This document shows, piece by piece, positions 45,060 through 57,317 of a stretch of DNA of 64,000 nucleotides. The DNA lies in the NCBI RefSeq assembly GCF_947179165.1, contig NC_077245.1, forward strand, positions 20,125,740-20,189,739. Direction: 5' to 3'. This DNA is from Solanum dulcamara (lineage: Eukaryota; Streptophyta; Magnoliopsida; Solanales; Solanaceae). The first letter of the stretch is position 1; each line of letters opens with the position of its first letter. Made by a program: the position numbers and the translations under genes. Below the pieces are notes generated by a model that worked only from the letters and a program-made list of their open reading frames with translations, had not been told where the DNA came from and did no database searches.

Positions 45060-46123
45060 TCTCTCTCTAGAGATGCTGAATAAGTGCGTTGGGGCCCTCA
45101 ATAAGTCTGTAGTAGGCACTGGCACATCAAATGACCCAGATCTCCATAACTAAAACACAACCTTGAGACCGAAGACTACTGCGATGACCTTAATAGAATA
45201 CCATGACTCTAGCGCTGAAACTAACTGCTACTTCTATGTGGATCTCTACCTCCAGATGAGGTACCCGAGAACTGACCACTAGCACGGGCCCTCTTGGGGT
45301 CCCCAAACTCCTCTCTAACCATCAATTTCTCTTTATTAGCGGTGCTCACAATGAACTGGAAGAAAGTACCCTCGTGGGCTGATCTGAACACATAGGATAG
45401 AATAGAGAAGGTCAAACCCTTCATGAACCTGCAAACTCTTTTTGCATCATCCGGGATCAACATTGTGGCATGACTTGACAACTAGCAGAAATAGGCCTCA
45501 TACTCGGCAACTGACATACCACCCTGAGTCAAATTCTCAAATCTCAGTCTACTCTCTTTATGTACGCTCCATAGGATGAAGTGATCCTCAAAAGCGCTAA
45601 CAAAAACTCCCCACTCAATCGGAGGGGATCCAACTGGTTTGGACCTCATGAATTTTCTCTACCACTCCCTTGCTGACCCACGGAGATGGAGTGCAACAAA
45701 TCAAACACCCCGGGCATCAGCCATGCTTACTGCCTCCAATATCTCATGATACAATGTCAAAAACTCAAGTGTATCATCGCTCTAGAGCAATCTGTGCATC
45801 GGTAGCTGGTGCGGGAACCAATGGTGGTTGGCCCACCTGAACCTAAACCACTAGAACCTGATGCTGCCATGGAGTCTGTACACCAACTCTAGTCTGTGAA
45901 CCCTGCAGCATGACTGCAACACTCTGAGTAAAACTGTCCAACATATTTAGCATCCTCAATAAGCTCTCCTCAAGCAATGATGGTGCGGGCTCTAAAGGAA
46001 CCTGGTCCTCAGCAATCTCACCTATCGCTCTGGGGAGTCCTCTCTAGCATGACTTCAGGCAGGTGTCGCTTCTCTTCGGGGCTACCTCCCCCTACACATA
46101 GATGTAGATTTGGTCCTCGACAT
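45060..46123 (-). pseudogene. Gag of element B (broken)
   Basis: The start codon is placed at 46123 (MSRTKS), directly after a TTTTGGCAG acceptor-like site. An in-frame stop follows within about 12-15 codons. The capsid region is in broken frames; 45221-45481 is an open part with the KRVCRFMKGL segment. The zinc knuckle near 45160-45115 reads CFSYGDLGHLMCQC, with Tyr in place of the second Cys. Confidence 0.7.
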
Positions 46124-46140
46124 CTGCCAAAACAATATGT
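46124..46140 (-). promoter_or_regulatory. Candidate 3' splice site abutting gag of element B
   Basis: The minus strand reads ACATATTGTTTTGGCAG and then the gag ATG with no gap. With the donor at 48099 the predicted intron is 1976 bases and contains the primer-binding site. Confidence 0.5.
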
Positions 46141-46304
46141 CATACTCAGTACTAGCGATAATGACCTGGCACGTCAATAAAGAATGAGTAAATGAAGTTT
46201 TCTAACCATCTTCATAGCCTCACAAAGATAAGTATAGACATCTCTGTACCTATCCTCGAGACTCTACTTAGACTTGGTTTGTATATGTGAAATCTATGAA
46301 CCCG

Positions 46305-46318
46305 GGGCTCTGATAATT
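46305..46318 (-). promoter_or_regulatory. Primer-binding site of element B
   Basis: The minus strand reads TTATCAGAGCCCCG a few bases inside the 5' LTR end at 46322. It is a variant of TGGTATCAGAGC. Confidence 0.75.
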
Positions 46319-47004
46319 ATTTGTCACGACCTGATTCTGGATGTGATGGCACCTGTTATTTTCCACCGGACAAGTCAGCCTAAAACATAATATTTCAATA
46401 AAAATAAAGCGGAAACAATCTAAATACGTAAATAATAGTCAAAAGCGGAAGACTTTCACTTAAGTACCCCCCCCCCCCTCCAAAGATTGCTTGTCACATG
46501 TACAAGCCGTTAAAGAAAGTAAAATTGAAATGAAAGTACAAGTCTTAATATGTCTTCAACTCTCAAATAGAGTAAAGCATAAAAATATAGGAAGTACGAA
46601 AGTTCTCTAGATATTGATGGCTGCCTCTCTCAACTCCCAGAAGCCTCGAATGATCAAAAAAAGAGACGGTGATCAAATTCCAAGCTCAGAACCTACAAAA
46701 GTGTAGAAGTAAGGTTGAGTACCAAACAACGCGGTACCCAATAAGCTAACTAGAAAAACTAAATATAAAAGAATACACGAACTCCGTTTCCAACCTAACC
46801 AAACCTCCAAACTACAACCTGCACAGAAATCAGCCCAACCTAATAATTCACATGATACATTTCAATAAGGTTCAAATCAAAACTTAATATCAAAAATATA
46901 TCATACAAATACTCAAAATGTCACAAGTAGGCATTAAACTATCAAAACAGATATGCAAAGTATGTATATGCACACTCAATGATCATGCATGTGTGCAATT
47001 ACCG

Positions 47005-47360
47005 GCAAAGACCTCGGCACAATAAGCTCTGACCAGAAATAACCTCATCCACATAATCTCTAACCAGTTATGACCTTGGTCTCATAATCTCTGACTGGAA
47101 ATGACCTCGGCCACATAATCTCTGACTAAAAATAACCTTGATCTCATAATCTCTGACCAAAAATAACCTCGGTCTCATAATCTCTGACCAAAAATGATCT
47201 TGGTCTTATAATCTCTGACCGAAAATGACCTCGGTCTTATAATCTTGCCAGAGATGACCTCGATAATAAAATCCCATCAAAAATAACCTCGGTCTATCAA
47301 TTTCTAGCCAGAAATGACCTCGGCCATATCATATCTCTAATTGAAAATGACCTCGATCTC
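47005..47360. repeat. Tandem array of about 30-bp units in the 5' LTR of element B
   Basis: About eleven units of the CTCGGTCTCATAATCTCTGA type, two more than the copy in the other LTR; this accounts for most of the LTR length difference. Confidence 0.8.
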
Positions 47361-48092
47361 ACAATCATATACCTCCCATCACAGTATTTCAAAACCAATG
47401 CAACAGCATGCTCACACAAGTAATAAGGAATAATCAATTCAGACAAACCGTAATCACTATTAGACTATCAAGTATTTCATAAAATACACATAGATATCTA
47501 GATTACAGTATGCAAGTTTCAATACTCAACAATCTCACTTATAGTCTTTTATTAACCCCATCGTTTCATTTTAGATTAGTTCATATCACAATTAAACCCG
47601 TAACCTCATACCCATTACGTCCCAACATATATCAATGAGAGATTCGGGAATTCTAAGAGATTCACGAAGGTTTAAGAGTCCACTTGCCTTAGCCAATACG
47701 CGATTGGTCACTCCACGTGAGTTTTCCCCTTCTGAATGCACTCCAATTCACCATAATCTATACAAATTCAAGTTCCTAATAAAAATACGGAACCAACGAT
47801 ATCCCTATCATATTATTGGAAACCGAGTCGAAATTGACCCGAACTGCCTGAAAAACCCAATTCCAGAACAAGCAGAAAATTTTAGAATTTTTTACATAAA
47901 TAACATCCTCAAGGTATTTGGACTTTACTAGTGAAAACCGAAGTGGATTTAGACTTAAAACCAGCTCACAATCATCAAAACATTGAAACTAATTCAAGTT
48001 CTTGAAAATCCCAACCTCTCCAATTTAAAAACCTCAATTTCATGCTAAAACTCTCAAATAATCAATGGGTAATCAAGATTGGAGGCTAGAAT

Positions 48093-48099
48093 CACTTAC
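48093..48099 (-). promoter_or_regulatory. Candidate 5' splice site in the 5' LTR of element B
   Basis: The minus strand reads CTTTGGG/GTAAGTGATTC, a close match to the donor consensus. The copy in the 3' LTR (40597) is also intact. Confidence 0.5.
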
Positions 48100-49060
48100 C
48101 CCAAAGTTTTCCCATGAAATCTCCTCTGAAAATCGCCTTTCCAAACTCCAAAATCACCAAAAATGGTGAAAATAGGCTAGACCTCGACTTTGTCACTGTT
48201 CAGGGGTTATTTGCTTTCCGCGAACGTGGATCACTAACTCTGTGAACGCGGAGGCTAACCAGACGTCCCTACATGAACACGGCATAAGCTCCACAAATGC
48301 GGGAAAGGGACAATTGTCCTTCTGCGAATATGGACAAGCCTTCGTGAACACAGGCAAGTCTCCGCGAATGCGGAGAAGGAATCTCAGGCACTAGATGACA
48401 ACAATGTTACTTAAGTCTCCAAGTTTTCGAATGATCCTCGGAATTTGTTCGAAACCCCATATAGACAAACCATATATGTAACCCTACTAAACTCGATATT
48501 TCAGACTCAACGGAACTATCAAAATTTGATTTCAAGGCCTCCTTGACCCAAAAACCAAAAAGTCACAACTAGACCAACATTATGCCTTAAATGACCAAAA
48601 CACCCTCAGGGCTTCCAAAAAACACATAGAAACTCTCCCTAGACCTAAAATCACTCTCCAAATCCAACGGAGTCATCAAAATTTAATTTCAAACATCCGG
48701 TCCTCAAATGTTTGCTAAAGTCAAACCTATGGCCAAAACCCAACTATTTCTAACTCAACCCCTCAAATCAATGATATGACATCAAATATGATTTCGTCAA
48801 CTTTCCTAGACCAATTTTAATATTCTAAAACTGATGAAATTGATGGAATTTTATTTTGAGACTCAAAACTTTTAATGACCTCAAATACCACTTTTGAGTC
48901 ATTCTAAACCTCTAAAACTCAAAGTTTACCAAAAATCTCAATTTTCAAGTAAACACCAAACCGACATCAGATATCAATCAAATATGACTCGGAGAAACTA
49001 CCGGAAGGGGTAAAAAAAATTTTATGGTAATTTTAATTAATGACCTTCAGGGTCATTACA

Positions 49061-49862
49061 AGATCTCTTGAACTATTATATTCTGATTTATGGGGTCCTA
49101 CTCCTGTGCAATTAATTGATGGGTTCCGTTAGTATATCATCTTTGTGGACCATTACACATTTTAAAGGCTAAATCAGATGTGTATACGATGTTTTCACCA
49201 TTTCAAAAACTTCTTGAAAATACTTTTAATGTCAAGATAAAATAAATTTACTCAAACAAGGGTGGAGAATATGTTGCACTCAAAAACTATTTTCAATCTT
49301 GTGGAATAAACCATCTGCAAACACCGCCTCACATCGAGGGGCTGCAGAACGTCGCCATCGTCACTTGGTTGAAACTGGCCTTATGTTACTGCAAACAGCT
49401 TCCCTGCATTCTTTTTTTTGGTCTTTTGCATTCAAAACAACCACATGTCTCATTAATCGTCTTCCCACACCATTTCTCCAATTTTCTTCTCCTTATCAAA
49501 ATCTCTTTAATCATTCTCCCAGTTATAAATTTTTGCGTGTCTTTGGTTGCCTCTGTTATCCTTGCCTTCGTCCATATAGCAAGTCCAAATTTGATCTCAA
49601 GTCTATCCCCTGCGTCTTTCTTGGTTACTCTTTACATCAAAGTGCATATATTTGTTATGAACTTAAGTCTAAGAGGTACATTACCTCATTTCATGTGGTC
49701 CTCCTTGAAAATATTTTTCCATATCGAACTCATCCTTCAGATTCTCAATCCAATTCAAATTGGTATGGTATCCCTTCTACTAAATCTTCTCACACTATAA
49801 TCCCATTCCAGTGTAATTCCTTTCCTACTTCATCTTCATCTTCCCATCATTCCATTGGATAA
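49061..49862 (+). pseudogene. Copia integrase, core and C-terminal part (after element B)
   Basis: It resumes directly with LELLYSDLWGP (first catalytic Asp) and then the FVDHYT block. The catalytic Glu region AAERRHRHLVETGL is at about 49340-49383. An open stretch (49299-49862) continues through LINRLPTP, then the FGCLCYPCLRPYSKSKFD segment and VFLGYS, typical of the copia integrase C-terminal end. Stops at about 49128 (TAG) and 49162 and a frameshift near 49320 inactivate it. Confidence 0.85.
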
Positions 49863-50039
49863 TTGTCATTATCGTGTGATCCTTCTCCTTCAATGGAGAA
49901 CACTGATCTTTCTCCTCCAACACAAAATAATATTCCTTCATCTTCACTGCCAAACACTCATCCCTGGTCACTCGCTCCAAAAATAACATTTCCAAACCTA
50001 AATATATTCACCATGCCACCAAACATCCTTTACCGGAAG

Positions 50040-51324
50040 TACTAGAACCAACAACAGTTGGACAAGCTTTGGCACATTTTAAGTGGAACTCTGCTATGTC
50101 TGATGAATTCAATGCATTAATTAAAAATGGTACTTAGATTCTTGTCCCTCTAGATTCTCAACAAAATTTAGTCAGTTATAAGTGGATTTTCATGATCAAA
50201 AGGAATGCAGATGGTTCACTTCAAAAATAAAGGCTCAACAGATTGCAAAGGGATACAACTAGTGACCTGACATTGATTTTGGTGAGACATTCAGCCTAGT
50301 GGTTAAGTCGGTAAAAATTTATGTGGTTTTCACTTTAGCTTTTACACATTCTTGGCATCTAATTCAATTGGATGTGAATAACACCTTCTTACATGGTCTA
50401 TTAAAAGAAGATGTGTTTATGAAATAGACATCAGTATTCACCGATCCAGCCAAACAACACCATGTCTATAAATTAGTCAAGGCTATTTAAGGACTCAAGC
50501 AAGCCCCAAGGGCCTGGTACCAAGAGCTACGATCATTTACATTGAAGTTTGGCTTTTGGCAATCACAAAGTGATCACTCTCTTTTTATATATTTTTAAGG
50601 GAACACATGTTGTTATTTCTTAGTGTATGTAGATGATCTTATTATTATAGGTAACAACTCATCCTTCATCAAATGGTTAATTCAATCTCTTGGAGCCCAG
50701 TTCTCATTAAAGGATCCTCATGAGTTGTCTCTTTTTCTTGGTGTTGATGTTCATACAACTTCAAAGGGTATTTTTGTTTCTCAACATCATTATGTTAGAA
50801 AGATTCTTCAGCATGCAAACATGGAAGGTGCTAAAGAAGTGTCTACTCCAATTGCTATTGCACATTCTTTACTCAAGTCATAGTGCATCAAAGAAGCTCT
50901 TGAACCCACTTGTTATCGCCAACTGGTTGGAAGTTTGCAATATCTAAATCTTACTAGGCCTAATATTTCCTTTACTGTTAACAAACTCTCTCAGTTTATG
51001 CATTGTCCTAATCATCATCATTGGTTGTCTCTTAAGCATTTGCTACGATATCTAAAATCTACTATTGCCTTTGGTCTCCATATTACTCCACAAACTCCTT
51101 TAAAGTTTCATGCTTTCTCTGATGCCGATTGGGCCGGTGATCCATCTGATAGAACATCAACTTCTGGGTTCTTTTTATATCTTGGTAATATTCCAATTAG
51201 CTGGAGTTCCAAAAAGAAGATGACAGTTTCGAGATCGTCTACTGAAGCTGAATATAGGGCCGTTGCTGCAATAGCTGCGAGGTTCGATGAGTTAAATCTC
51301 TTCTTCAGAAACTTGGTTATTTAG
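50040..51324 (+). pseudogene. Copia reverse transcriptase and RNase H (broken)
   Basis: The reverse transcriptase begins near 50080 (the W-SAMSDEFNAL block, then SYKWIFMIKRNADGS) with several stops before 50620. The catalytic YVDD box is intact at 50626-50637, followed by LGVDVHTTSKGIFVSQHHYVRK-like residues in pieces to 50883. A TAG lies at 50881. The RNase H (50935-51324) keeps DADWAGDPSDRTSTSG and SSTEAEYRA. Its tail continues in broken frames to about 51580. Confidence 0.85.
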
Positions 51325-51577
51325 TTTCACCTCCCATAATATACTGTGATAATATATCTACCATATACACATGTTAAAATCCAGTTCTTCACTCTAAAAT
51401 AAAGAATCTAGAAATTGACATCCATATCGTTAGAGAATTAGTTCAAAAGGATGCTCTTCGAATATTTCACATCACTTCAAAGGATTAGGTTGCTGACCTC
51501 CTTACAAAGCCCTTGTCATGGAATCAATTTCAACTCAATCGGTCCAAGATTGGCCTCCTGAATGGATCCTCAATCTT

Positions 51578-51586
51578 GCGGGGGAG
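51578..51586 (+). promoter_or_regulatory. Polypurine tract of the copia element
   Basis: GCGGGGGAG directly precedes the 3' LTR start TGTTAAGG. Confidence 0.8.
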
Positions 51587-51813
51587 TGTTAAGGATAATC
51601 CTATCCAATCAAATTTAAAATAAAAGGATAGCTTAACATTATTGTCATAGAATCATGACAGATATGCAATATTGTAAATATGGTAGGCTAGACGATTTGT
51701 AGGGATTTAATTATTTACTTACCATGGTGATTTAGTACTCTTCATGTATTTATATAATTATAATCTTTGAGCAATGAACAAGAAAAGAATTATTCTCTTC
51801 CAAAAACCCTTTA
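51587..51813 (+). repeat. 3' LTR of the copia element
   Basis: This 227-bp LTR matches 37024-37251 and is followed by TACAT. Confidence 0.85.
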
Positions 51814-52203
51814 TACATAACATATCAAATTGAAAAAAAAAATTAAAAATATTTTAACAATATTTGTCATGACCCAATTCGGGTTACATATCAACCTATT
51901 TTTCATGGGTTGAAATGGATTGAACTAATGAATGGGTGGTTCGATAACCAACCCAAACTTAAATAGGTTGGGTTGGGTTGGGCGGGTTGAGTTGGTATCC
52001 AATATCTACTGTTTGAGGACACTGGTTATACTTAACCCCAAACCTTAGACCCAGAATTTGAAACCCAAATCTTAGACCCTTAACCTAAGACTTTATCAGT
52101 TTTTGTGTGTTAATTAGCCCATGAATTTTGGGAATATGACTGACCGACTTTGTCTGACCTAAAATTTATTTCCAACCTCCTATTTCTTTCTTCTTTTTTT
52201 AAT

Positions 52204-53113
52204 AGAAAAGGGTCAAACATGTCCCTATACTATGTGAAATGATCAAAAATATCATTTATTTGTATTTTGGTTCATTTATGCTCTTATAATCAGTGAAATG
52301 AGCCAAAAATCCCCTTAAGTGAAATGGAAGCATGCGGAAAATACTTAAACACTAATTAGTGTTAATTTGTCTACCCCATTCCCTTTATCTGAACCCAACC
52401 CCATTTTTCTCCCAAGATTTGGTTCCTCCTTCATAATCCTAGCCTCCTCTTCTAAATTTCTTAAATATGCTTAATTGGGTGTAATTTTTTCCCTATTTCT
52501 GATAATTTCGACATATTAAAGATGGAATAAGATGAATAGTTAACCACCATAGCCACCACACTCCAATTCTTAAATGATAAATTCACCTTCTAAATCATAT
52601 ATCTTTTGAAACAACTCCTCTTTACACTTTACCTTCATTATTTTCTCATAAACAGCTCTCTTTTACTCTCTAAAATGGAGAATTTTCCAATATTTACATC
52701 ATCATCTTCTCATGAGTTTTCATTAATAAATAACAGTACTACTCTTTGTTTGCATGCTGGAAACAAATTTGAGAGTTGTGAATTCTTCCATTATATTTAT
52801 GTTAGCTTTTAAGAAAACAAATTGCACTTTAAGTTCTTCAAAAATAGCCTTAAATGTGCTAAAATATCTTTTGGTCTAAGCATTATATGTAGCTTTCATG
52901 TTTTTAAAATCGGCCAAATATGCTCTTGTAGTATGCGAATGGGTGCATAAATGCCCTTCTAATTAGTGTTTAATTATTTTTCGTTTGCTTCCTTTTCACT
53001 TAAGGGTATTTTTGGCCTATTTCATTGACTATAAGGGGATAAATGAATCAAAGTATAAACGAAGGGTATTTTTATCATTTCACATAGTACATGACCATTT
53101 TGATCCATTTCTA
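52204..53113. mobile_element. Long-TIR non-autonomous DNA transposon (Mutator-like candidate)
   Basis: Terminal inverted repeats of about 160-180 bases pair the left TATACTATGTGAAATGAT, then TGAAATGAGCCAAAAAT, then CACTAATTAG with their complements at 52960-53110. The proposed 9-bp duplication TTTTTTAAT (52195-52203 and 53114-53122) fits Mutator-like elements but is low-complexity. The inside has no transposase. Confidence 0.65.
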
Positions 53114-53156
53114 TTTTTTAATTGAGTTTTTGATTTTCTAAATATTAAAAAAAATA

Positions 53157-53560
53157 ATTAGGCTATGTATTTTAGTTGTCTAAACAAATGTAAATCTAAA
53201 CAACAAATATTCAACATTATTGTCATTCTTAGTGTTGAATTGATTTATTTTTTTATTAGCATTCTTAATCATTCTTAGTGTTGAATTGATGACATTAAAA
53301 TATTCAACAAAAAAAATAATGAAATCGCATAAAATAGATATTGTAAATTGATAAGTCATAATGAAAATGATCATAATTTAAAAGTACTAAATCATGCTAA
53401 AATAAGTCTACTAAGTCTTAATTACATGACTAAATATTAAAAGAAAAACTAAAATTAGGCTATGTATTTTAGTTGTCTAAACAAATGTACAACTAAAGAA
53501 CAAATATTCAACATTATTATCATTCTTAGTGTTGAATTGATTTATTTTTTTTGTTAGCAT
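53157..53560. repeat. Direct duplication of about 105 bp
   Basis: TTAGGCTATGTATTTTAGTTG and the following 85 bases at 53157-53262 recur at 53454-53560 with few changes, 297 bases apart. A shorter block (CATTCTTAGTGTTGAATTGAT) occurs a third time at about 53271. Confidence 0.8.
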
Positions 53561-54356
53561 TAATATCAATTTGATGTTGATTGAGATGTATAAGAGTTAC
53601 TAATATATATGGACTATAATCTTTATTGGACCATAAAATTCTAAGTCTGAAACTTGAAATAATATGTTTAGAGATAAAAAGTATGAAAAAGTATTAAAAA
53701 ATATTTTAAATTATATCAAATAAAATACGTTTATGTATAAAATAAATTTTGAAAATTATATATCTAATATCGGGTTGGTTTGGTCTCGGATTGACTTTTT
53801 TTAGTTAAAACCAAACCTACTCAAGTATTGTTGGGTTTTCCTTCCCAATACAAAATCAAGTCAAACCAAATTACTAGTAGTTTTGTTTCCCGATTTGACT
53901 CGATTTGCGGTTTGATTCATTTCTTTGTTTGATTTTTTTCACCTCTAATTGCAGAAAAGCAGGAAAGACAAATGACGAACTCGAATATGAAATGAAGTTA
54001 AGTATAGACTTTTAAAAAAGCAAGAGTCAAGCCCCGAGCTGGAATTGTGTGGGACATCCATCTATAATAGCCTAGGGAACGATACCCATAGACTCTACAG
54101 ATTGGCTTTGTTTGACTCAAAATTTTGTGGGATCACCTATAATCACCTAGTTAATGATACTCATAGCCTCTAAAAGATCCACCCCGCTTTTGTTTTTAGA
54201 ATTTAGGGGGTCACAAAATAGAAACTTAAGATTTTCTAAATTTTTTATGTGTTCTTAGTCTATGAATTTTTGAGAATATGATTGACCGGCTCTATTCGAC
54301 CTAAAATTTTGTGAGACTATCCATAATGTCTTAGTGAACGATACTCGCATACCAAT
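53561..54356. other. AT-rich intergenic DNA with a possible hAT-like end
   Basis: No gene is visible. At 53760-53950 CGGGTTGG, AAACCAAACC and GGTTTGATTC words end in TTTCACCTCTAATTGC, resembling one end of a hAT element such as those at 3800 and 28559, but no partner end was found. Confidence 0.35.
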
Positions 54357-56600
54357 TTATCATGATCCAAAAATAGAGGTCATGATGGCACATATCCCAA
54401 ACCCCATCCCGATGTGTAAGTCAAAAAGTAAAACAACATACGAGACTCCCAAAGGGAAGTCAGGCCACAAATAAATGCAATAAAAGGACAACGAAATAAT
54501 TCTAAAACCTGGTGTCATGAGTGTAAAGAGCATATAATACAATGATTGAATCTGATATACATCATAAGTCTTCAAATAATACTAAAGACTAGAAATAAAA
54601 GCTAGAACAAATAGTGGTCGACCTTACCACTAATCCGTATAGTAAAATATCCGTAAAAGAAGGAGATCAACCACCACGCGGAATACCCTGACAAAGATCT
54701 GCATAAAAAAGGACACAGAGGTAGGGGTGAATATAATTCAAATGTACTTAGTAGGTTTAACCAGCTGAGTATAAAAAATTAATCAAACTATGAAATAAAC
54801 TAATGAATGTTGCCACCTACACACAGAAAAGTCCTGTATGTTGCTGCCAATTTATATAAAATGACGCGAATAACATAAACATATAAATACAATTCAAATA
54901 TCACAGGTATCAATGAAATGCAATTCATTATGATGACGCAATGATAAGTTGGTACAGTGGAATCAAGGCTGCTGCATAACCTGTCATATACACCTACCGA
55001 GCTGTGCTACCAAGCAGGATCCATGGGGGTCTCGCAGATCATATACCTCATCACAATCTCAATGTATTAACTACCTCACCACCCAGCTCGCGGCCAAGGA
55101 CTAAGGATACTAATATCTCATTCGCTTGCCACCTATGACGTGGTCAAGGATACAAAAGATGTCACATTTTCTTTCTCAAAAAGGATTTTTACAGTTCTCA
55201 ACTTCCCAATGATCAATGATAATAAGAATGAGGATGAATACATTCACAACATAAAAGGCATGGAGGTAATATTCAACTTAACATGTAGTACAAGGTTCAA
55301 AGTTCTCAAAACTTAACCTAAACATGATATTCACCCTCAATAGACAGTAATGGGAAGGAAATACTTCAAACTAAGTGTTCACCCCTTTCTCAATAATATT
55401 TCAATACTCAGGCATGCTCAACCCCTCCTCCCCAACTCAACCCCTCAGGCAGGCATTACAAGTCAAATAATCTCTTCACATCTCTAAATCAGTTAAGTCA
55501 TGGATTACATAGTCTCAATCACTGACAAAATATCACATAAGGCCCCCTAAATGGGCTACATAGAATATATAAGCACCCACACGGGCATCACAATATAAAT
55601 TATCAGCCACAAACTACACTACGACCCCATCCCAAGGTCTACAACATAGAATTTGACTAATCACCCCAATTCAGCCCCAAGAAAGATAACCAAACCTACC
55701 TAAATATTTGAAACCGTACTCGAATGCTCTATCGGATGAAACAACCATTGAATTCAATGCCCGAAATATCAACCCACTATTAAGAATGAAACATACGCAT
55801 CATAAGGAGTCCAATGACACTCATATTGATATGTTTTAAAATTGGGGGTAAAATAGTCCCAAAATTAATCATTTTCAAAAAGGATCAATCTAGAACATTC
55901 TTTCAATAACATATTCTACTTATTGAGGGGAGCTTGTGGATGAAAATCCATAAAAATAGACCAAGAAATAGGGTAGAAATCAATGGAACCAAATTAAAAC
56001 TTAAGAACTAAAAACCCCAACAATTTTCACTCAAAACTAGACTTTTTTAAGGATTTAAGATAGGAAATTCATAGATAAATGATGTGGAATTGAAAAAGAG
56101 ACTTACCCACAAGATATTCCTCAATAAATCTACCCAAAATCTCCTTCTCCAAGCTCTAAATCGATAACAATGGTGGTTTTTTCAAAAATGGGTCTGTTTT
56201 CACGACTTAACACTATTCACGCACGATTTGTGCATTGCAATCGCGAGCCAACAACTCTCACGATCGCAAAGTACTGGGAAATTTCACATCGTGATCGCAT
56301 GACTTCCCTTACGATCGCGAAAAATAAAGAAATCATACTTTGCGATCATGTGACCTTAGGTCGCGATCGCGAAGAGTAACTTAAGCTACACCAGAAAATC
56401 AGAAGCTACAATTTTTGCCAAGTCTAAAAACTCTCTCGGTTGAACCCTTAGAAATTATTTGAGGTCTGATAAAAATAAATTGGATATATTACTATGTTGA
56501 ATTCGATATTCTGGACTCAATGGGATCGTCAGAATTTTTAAAAGAAGTCGTTTTGACCAAAATACCTTATCTGATGTGACCCAAACCGCCTCTAATCCAT
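54357..56600 (-). mobile_element. Minus-strand Ty3-type LTR, right side truncated
   Basis: Its left end (TATCATGATCC, then GAGGTCATGATGGCAC) is the decayed minus-strand terminus of the TGTCACGACC type, close in style to element B. It has a GC-rich cluster of GATCGCGATCGCGA-type words at 56215-56375 and, on the minus strand, a donor-like site CTTGTGG/GTAAGTCTC (intron start 56106). No LTR start was found at the right end, so its boundary there is approximate. Confidence 0.55.
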
Positions 56601-57302
56601 TTACAAGTAACCAAGTGCGATAACTACAAGTTCTTTAAAGTATATTTGTTAAGATGATCGTGTTTGGCATCTTTGAGCATATTTTGAGTCCATACAAAGG
56701 GTTCTACAACATGATGATGGGATTAGAGAAAAGGTAAGTTGTTCACTACTTAGGAGTGGCAACCGTCAACTTGGGAGTCAAAGGGGTGACGGCCCATCAG
56801 CATGGGCGTTCCTTGGAAGCTCTCTAGCAGCACACTGCCTAGGAGCGACGGAGGCAGTGATGCCTAGTCAAGTGGTGATGGCCCGTCACTTTGGGCATCA
56901 CTTGAGCATTGGCTAGAATATGGCCATTTTTATAAAGCTTTTGGGCCACTTTGGGCTATTTTTATAATAACTAGCCTAACACTATAACTAACTAACTTAG
57001 TCTTCATTTTTATGTAGACTACATTGAATATTGATGAACAATATTCCTTGTGTGAGTTTGAGAGCTTGGTTAGGCTTTGGTTGCCTTTTTGCTTAGAAAC
57101 GTTGGTTGCGAGGTGAATCTAATTTTTTCGAGGTCATCGTAGGAGTTAGGTGCTTATAGGAATTCAATCGATTAAGATTTTTGCGTTTAATATACCTATT
57201 AGTTACTTTTGGTTCTCCTATTTGTGTCTATCAATTTATCCTTTACTTTCTTATTTATTCAATTCCGCATTTGTTCTTATTTTCCTAGGTTGAATCATAT
57301 CA

Positions 57303-57317
57303 TTTGGTATAAGAGCC
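57303..57317 (+). promoter_or_regulatory. Primer-binding site of element E
   Basis: TTTGGTATAAGAGCC resembles the TTGGTATCAGAGCC primer site with one base changed, and marks the LTR end just upstream. Confidence 0.6.

Larger units (their letters stand above)
38884..49060 (-). mobile_element. Ty3/gypsy element B (Tekay/Del-like)
   Basis: This 10.2-kb minus-strand LTR retrotransposon lies in the copia integrase. LTRs are 38884-41553 (2670 bp) and 46322-49060 (2739 bp). They start TGTAATGACCC on the minus strand and end in GTGACA. The flanks are GGATC and AGATC. The internal region (41554-46321) has primer-binding site, gag, protease, reverse transcriptase, RNase H, integrase and polypurine tract in order, all interrupted. 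LTR divergence is clearly greater than for element A. It must be younger than the copia element it split. Confidence 0.9.
46322..49060 (-). repeat. 5' LTR of element B
   Basis: It carries the same tandem array (47005-47360), the GC-rich palindromic cluster (48215-48375) and the minus-strand donor-like site CTTTGGG/GTAAGTGATT with intron start at 48099. A tract at 47350-47537 is identical to 39845-40032 while the flanks have diverged by roughly 10 percent. Confidence 0.85.
37024..51813 (+). mobile_element. Ty1/copia retrotransposon (split by Ty3 element B)
   Basis: Short LTRs (37024-37251, 228 bp; 51587-51813, 227 bp) start TGTTAAGGATAATCC and differ by roughly 9 percent by eye. Flanks are TATAT and TACAT. 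The order gag, protease, integrase, reverse transcriptase, RNase H is that of Ty1/copia. The gag type and short LTRs recall the Ale/Retrofit lineage, a tentative assignment. Element B is inserted in the integrase between 38883 and 49061; the coding sequence reads across that junction. Removing B gives about 4.6 kb, the normal size. Stops and frameshifts inactivate it. Confidence 0.9.
36788..52000. mobile_element. Short hAT-like element 3, split by a copia element
   Basis: Left terminus GGGTGGCAATTT and right terminus (read inward) GGATACCAACTC are imperfect inverted ends. The flanks GATATCTA (36780-36787) and AATATCTA (52001-52008) match at seven of eight positions. Subterminal GGGTTGGGTC and GACCCAAC words are in inverted orientation, as in the other two hAT elements. 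Removing the copia insertion leaves about 420 bp without coding capacity. Confidence 0.6.

Noticed and set aside
49369..49800. Second membrane-like protein at 49369-49800
   Set aside because: It is an alternative frame of the copia integrase C-terminal region.
56170..56379. Small protein at 56170-56379
   Set aside because: It falls in the GC-rich GATCGCGA repeat cluster of an LTR, and no homology is apparent.
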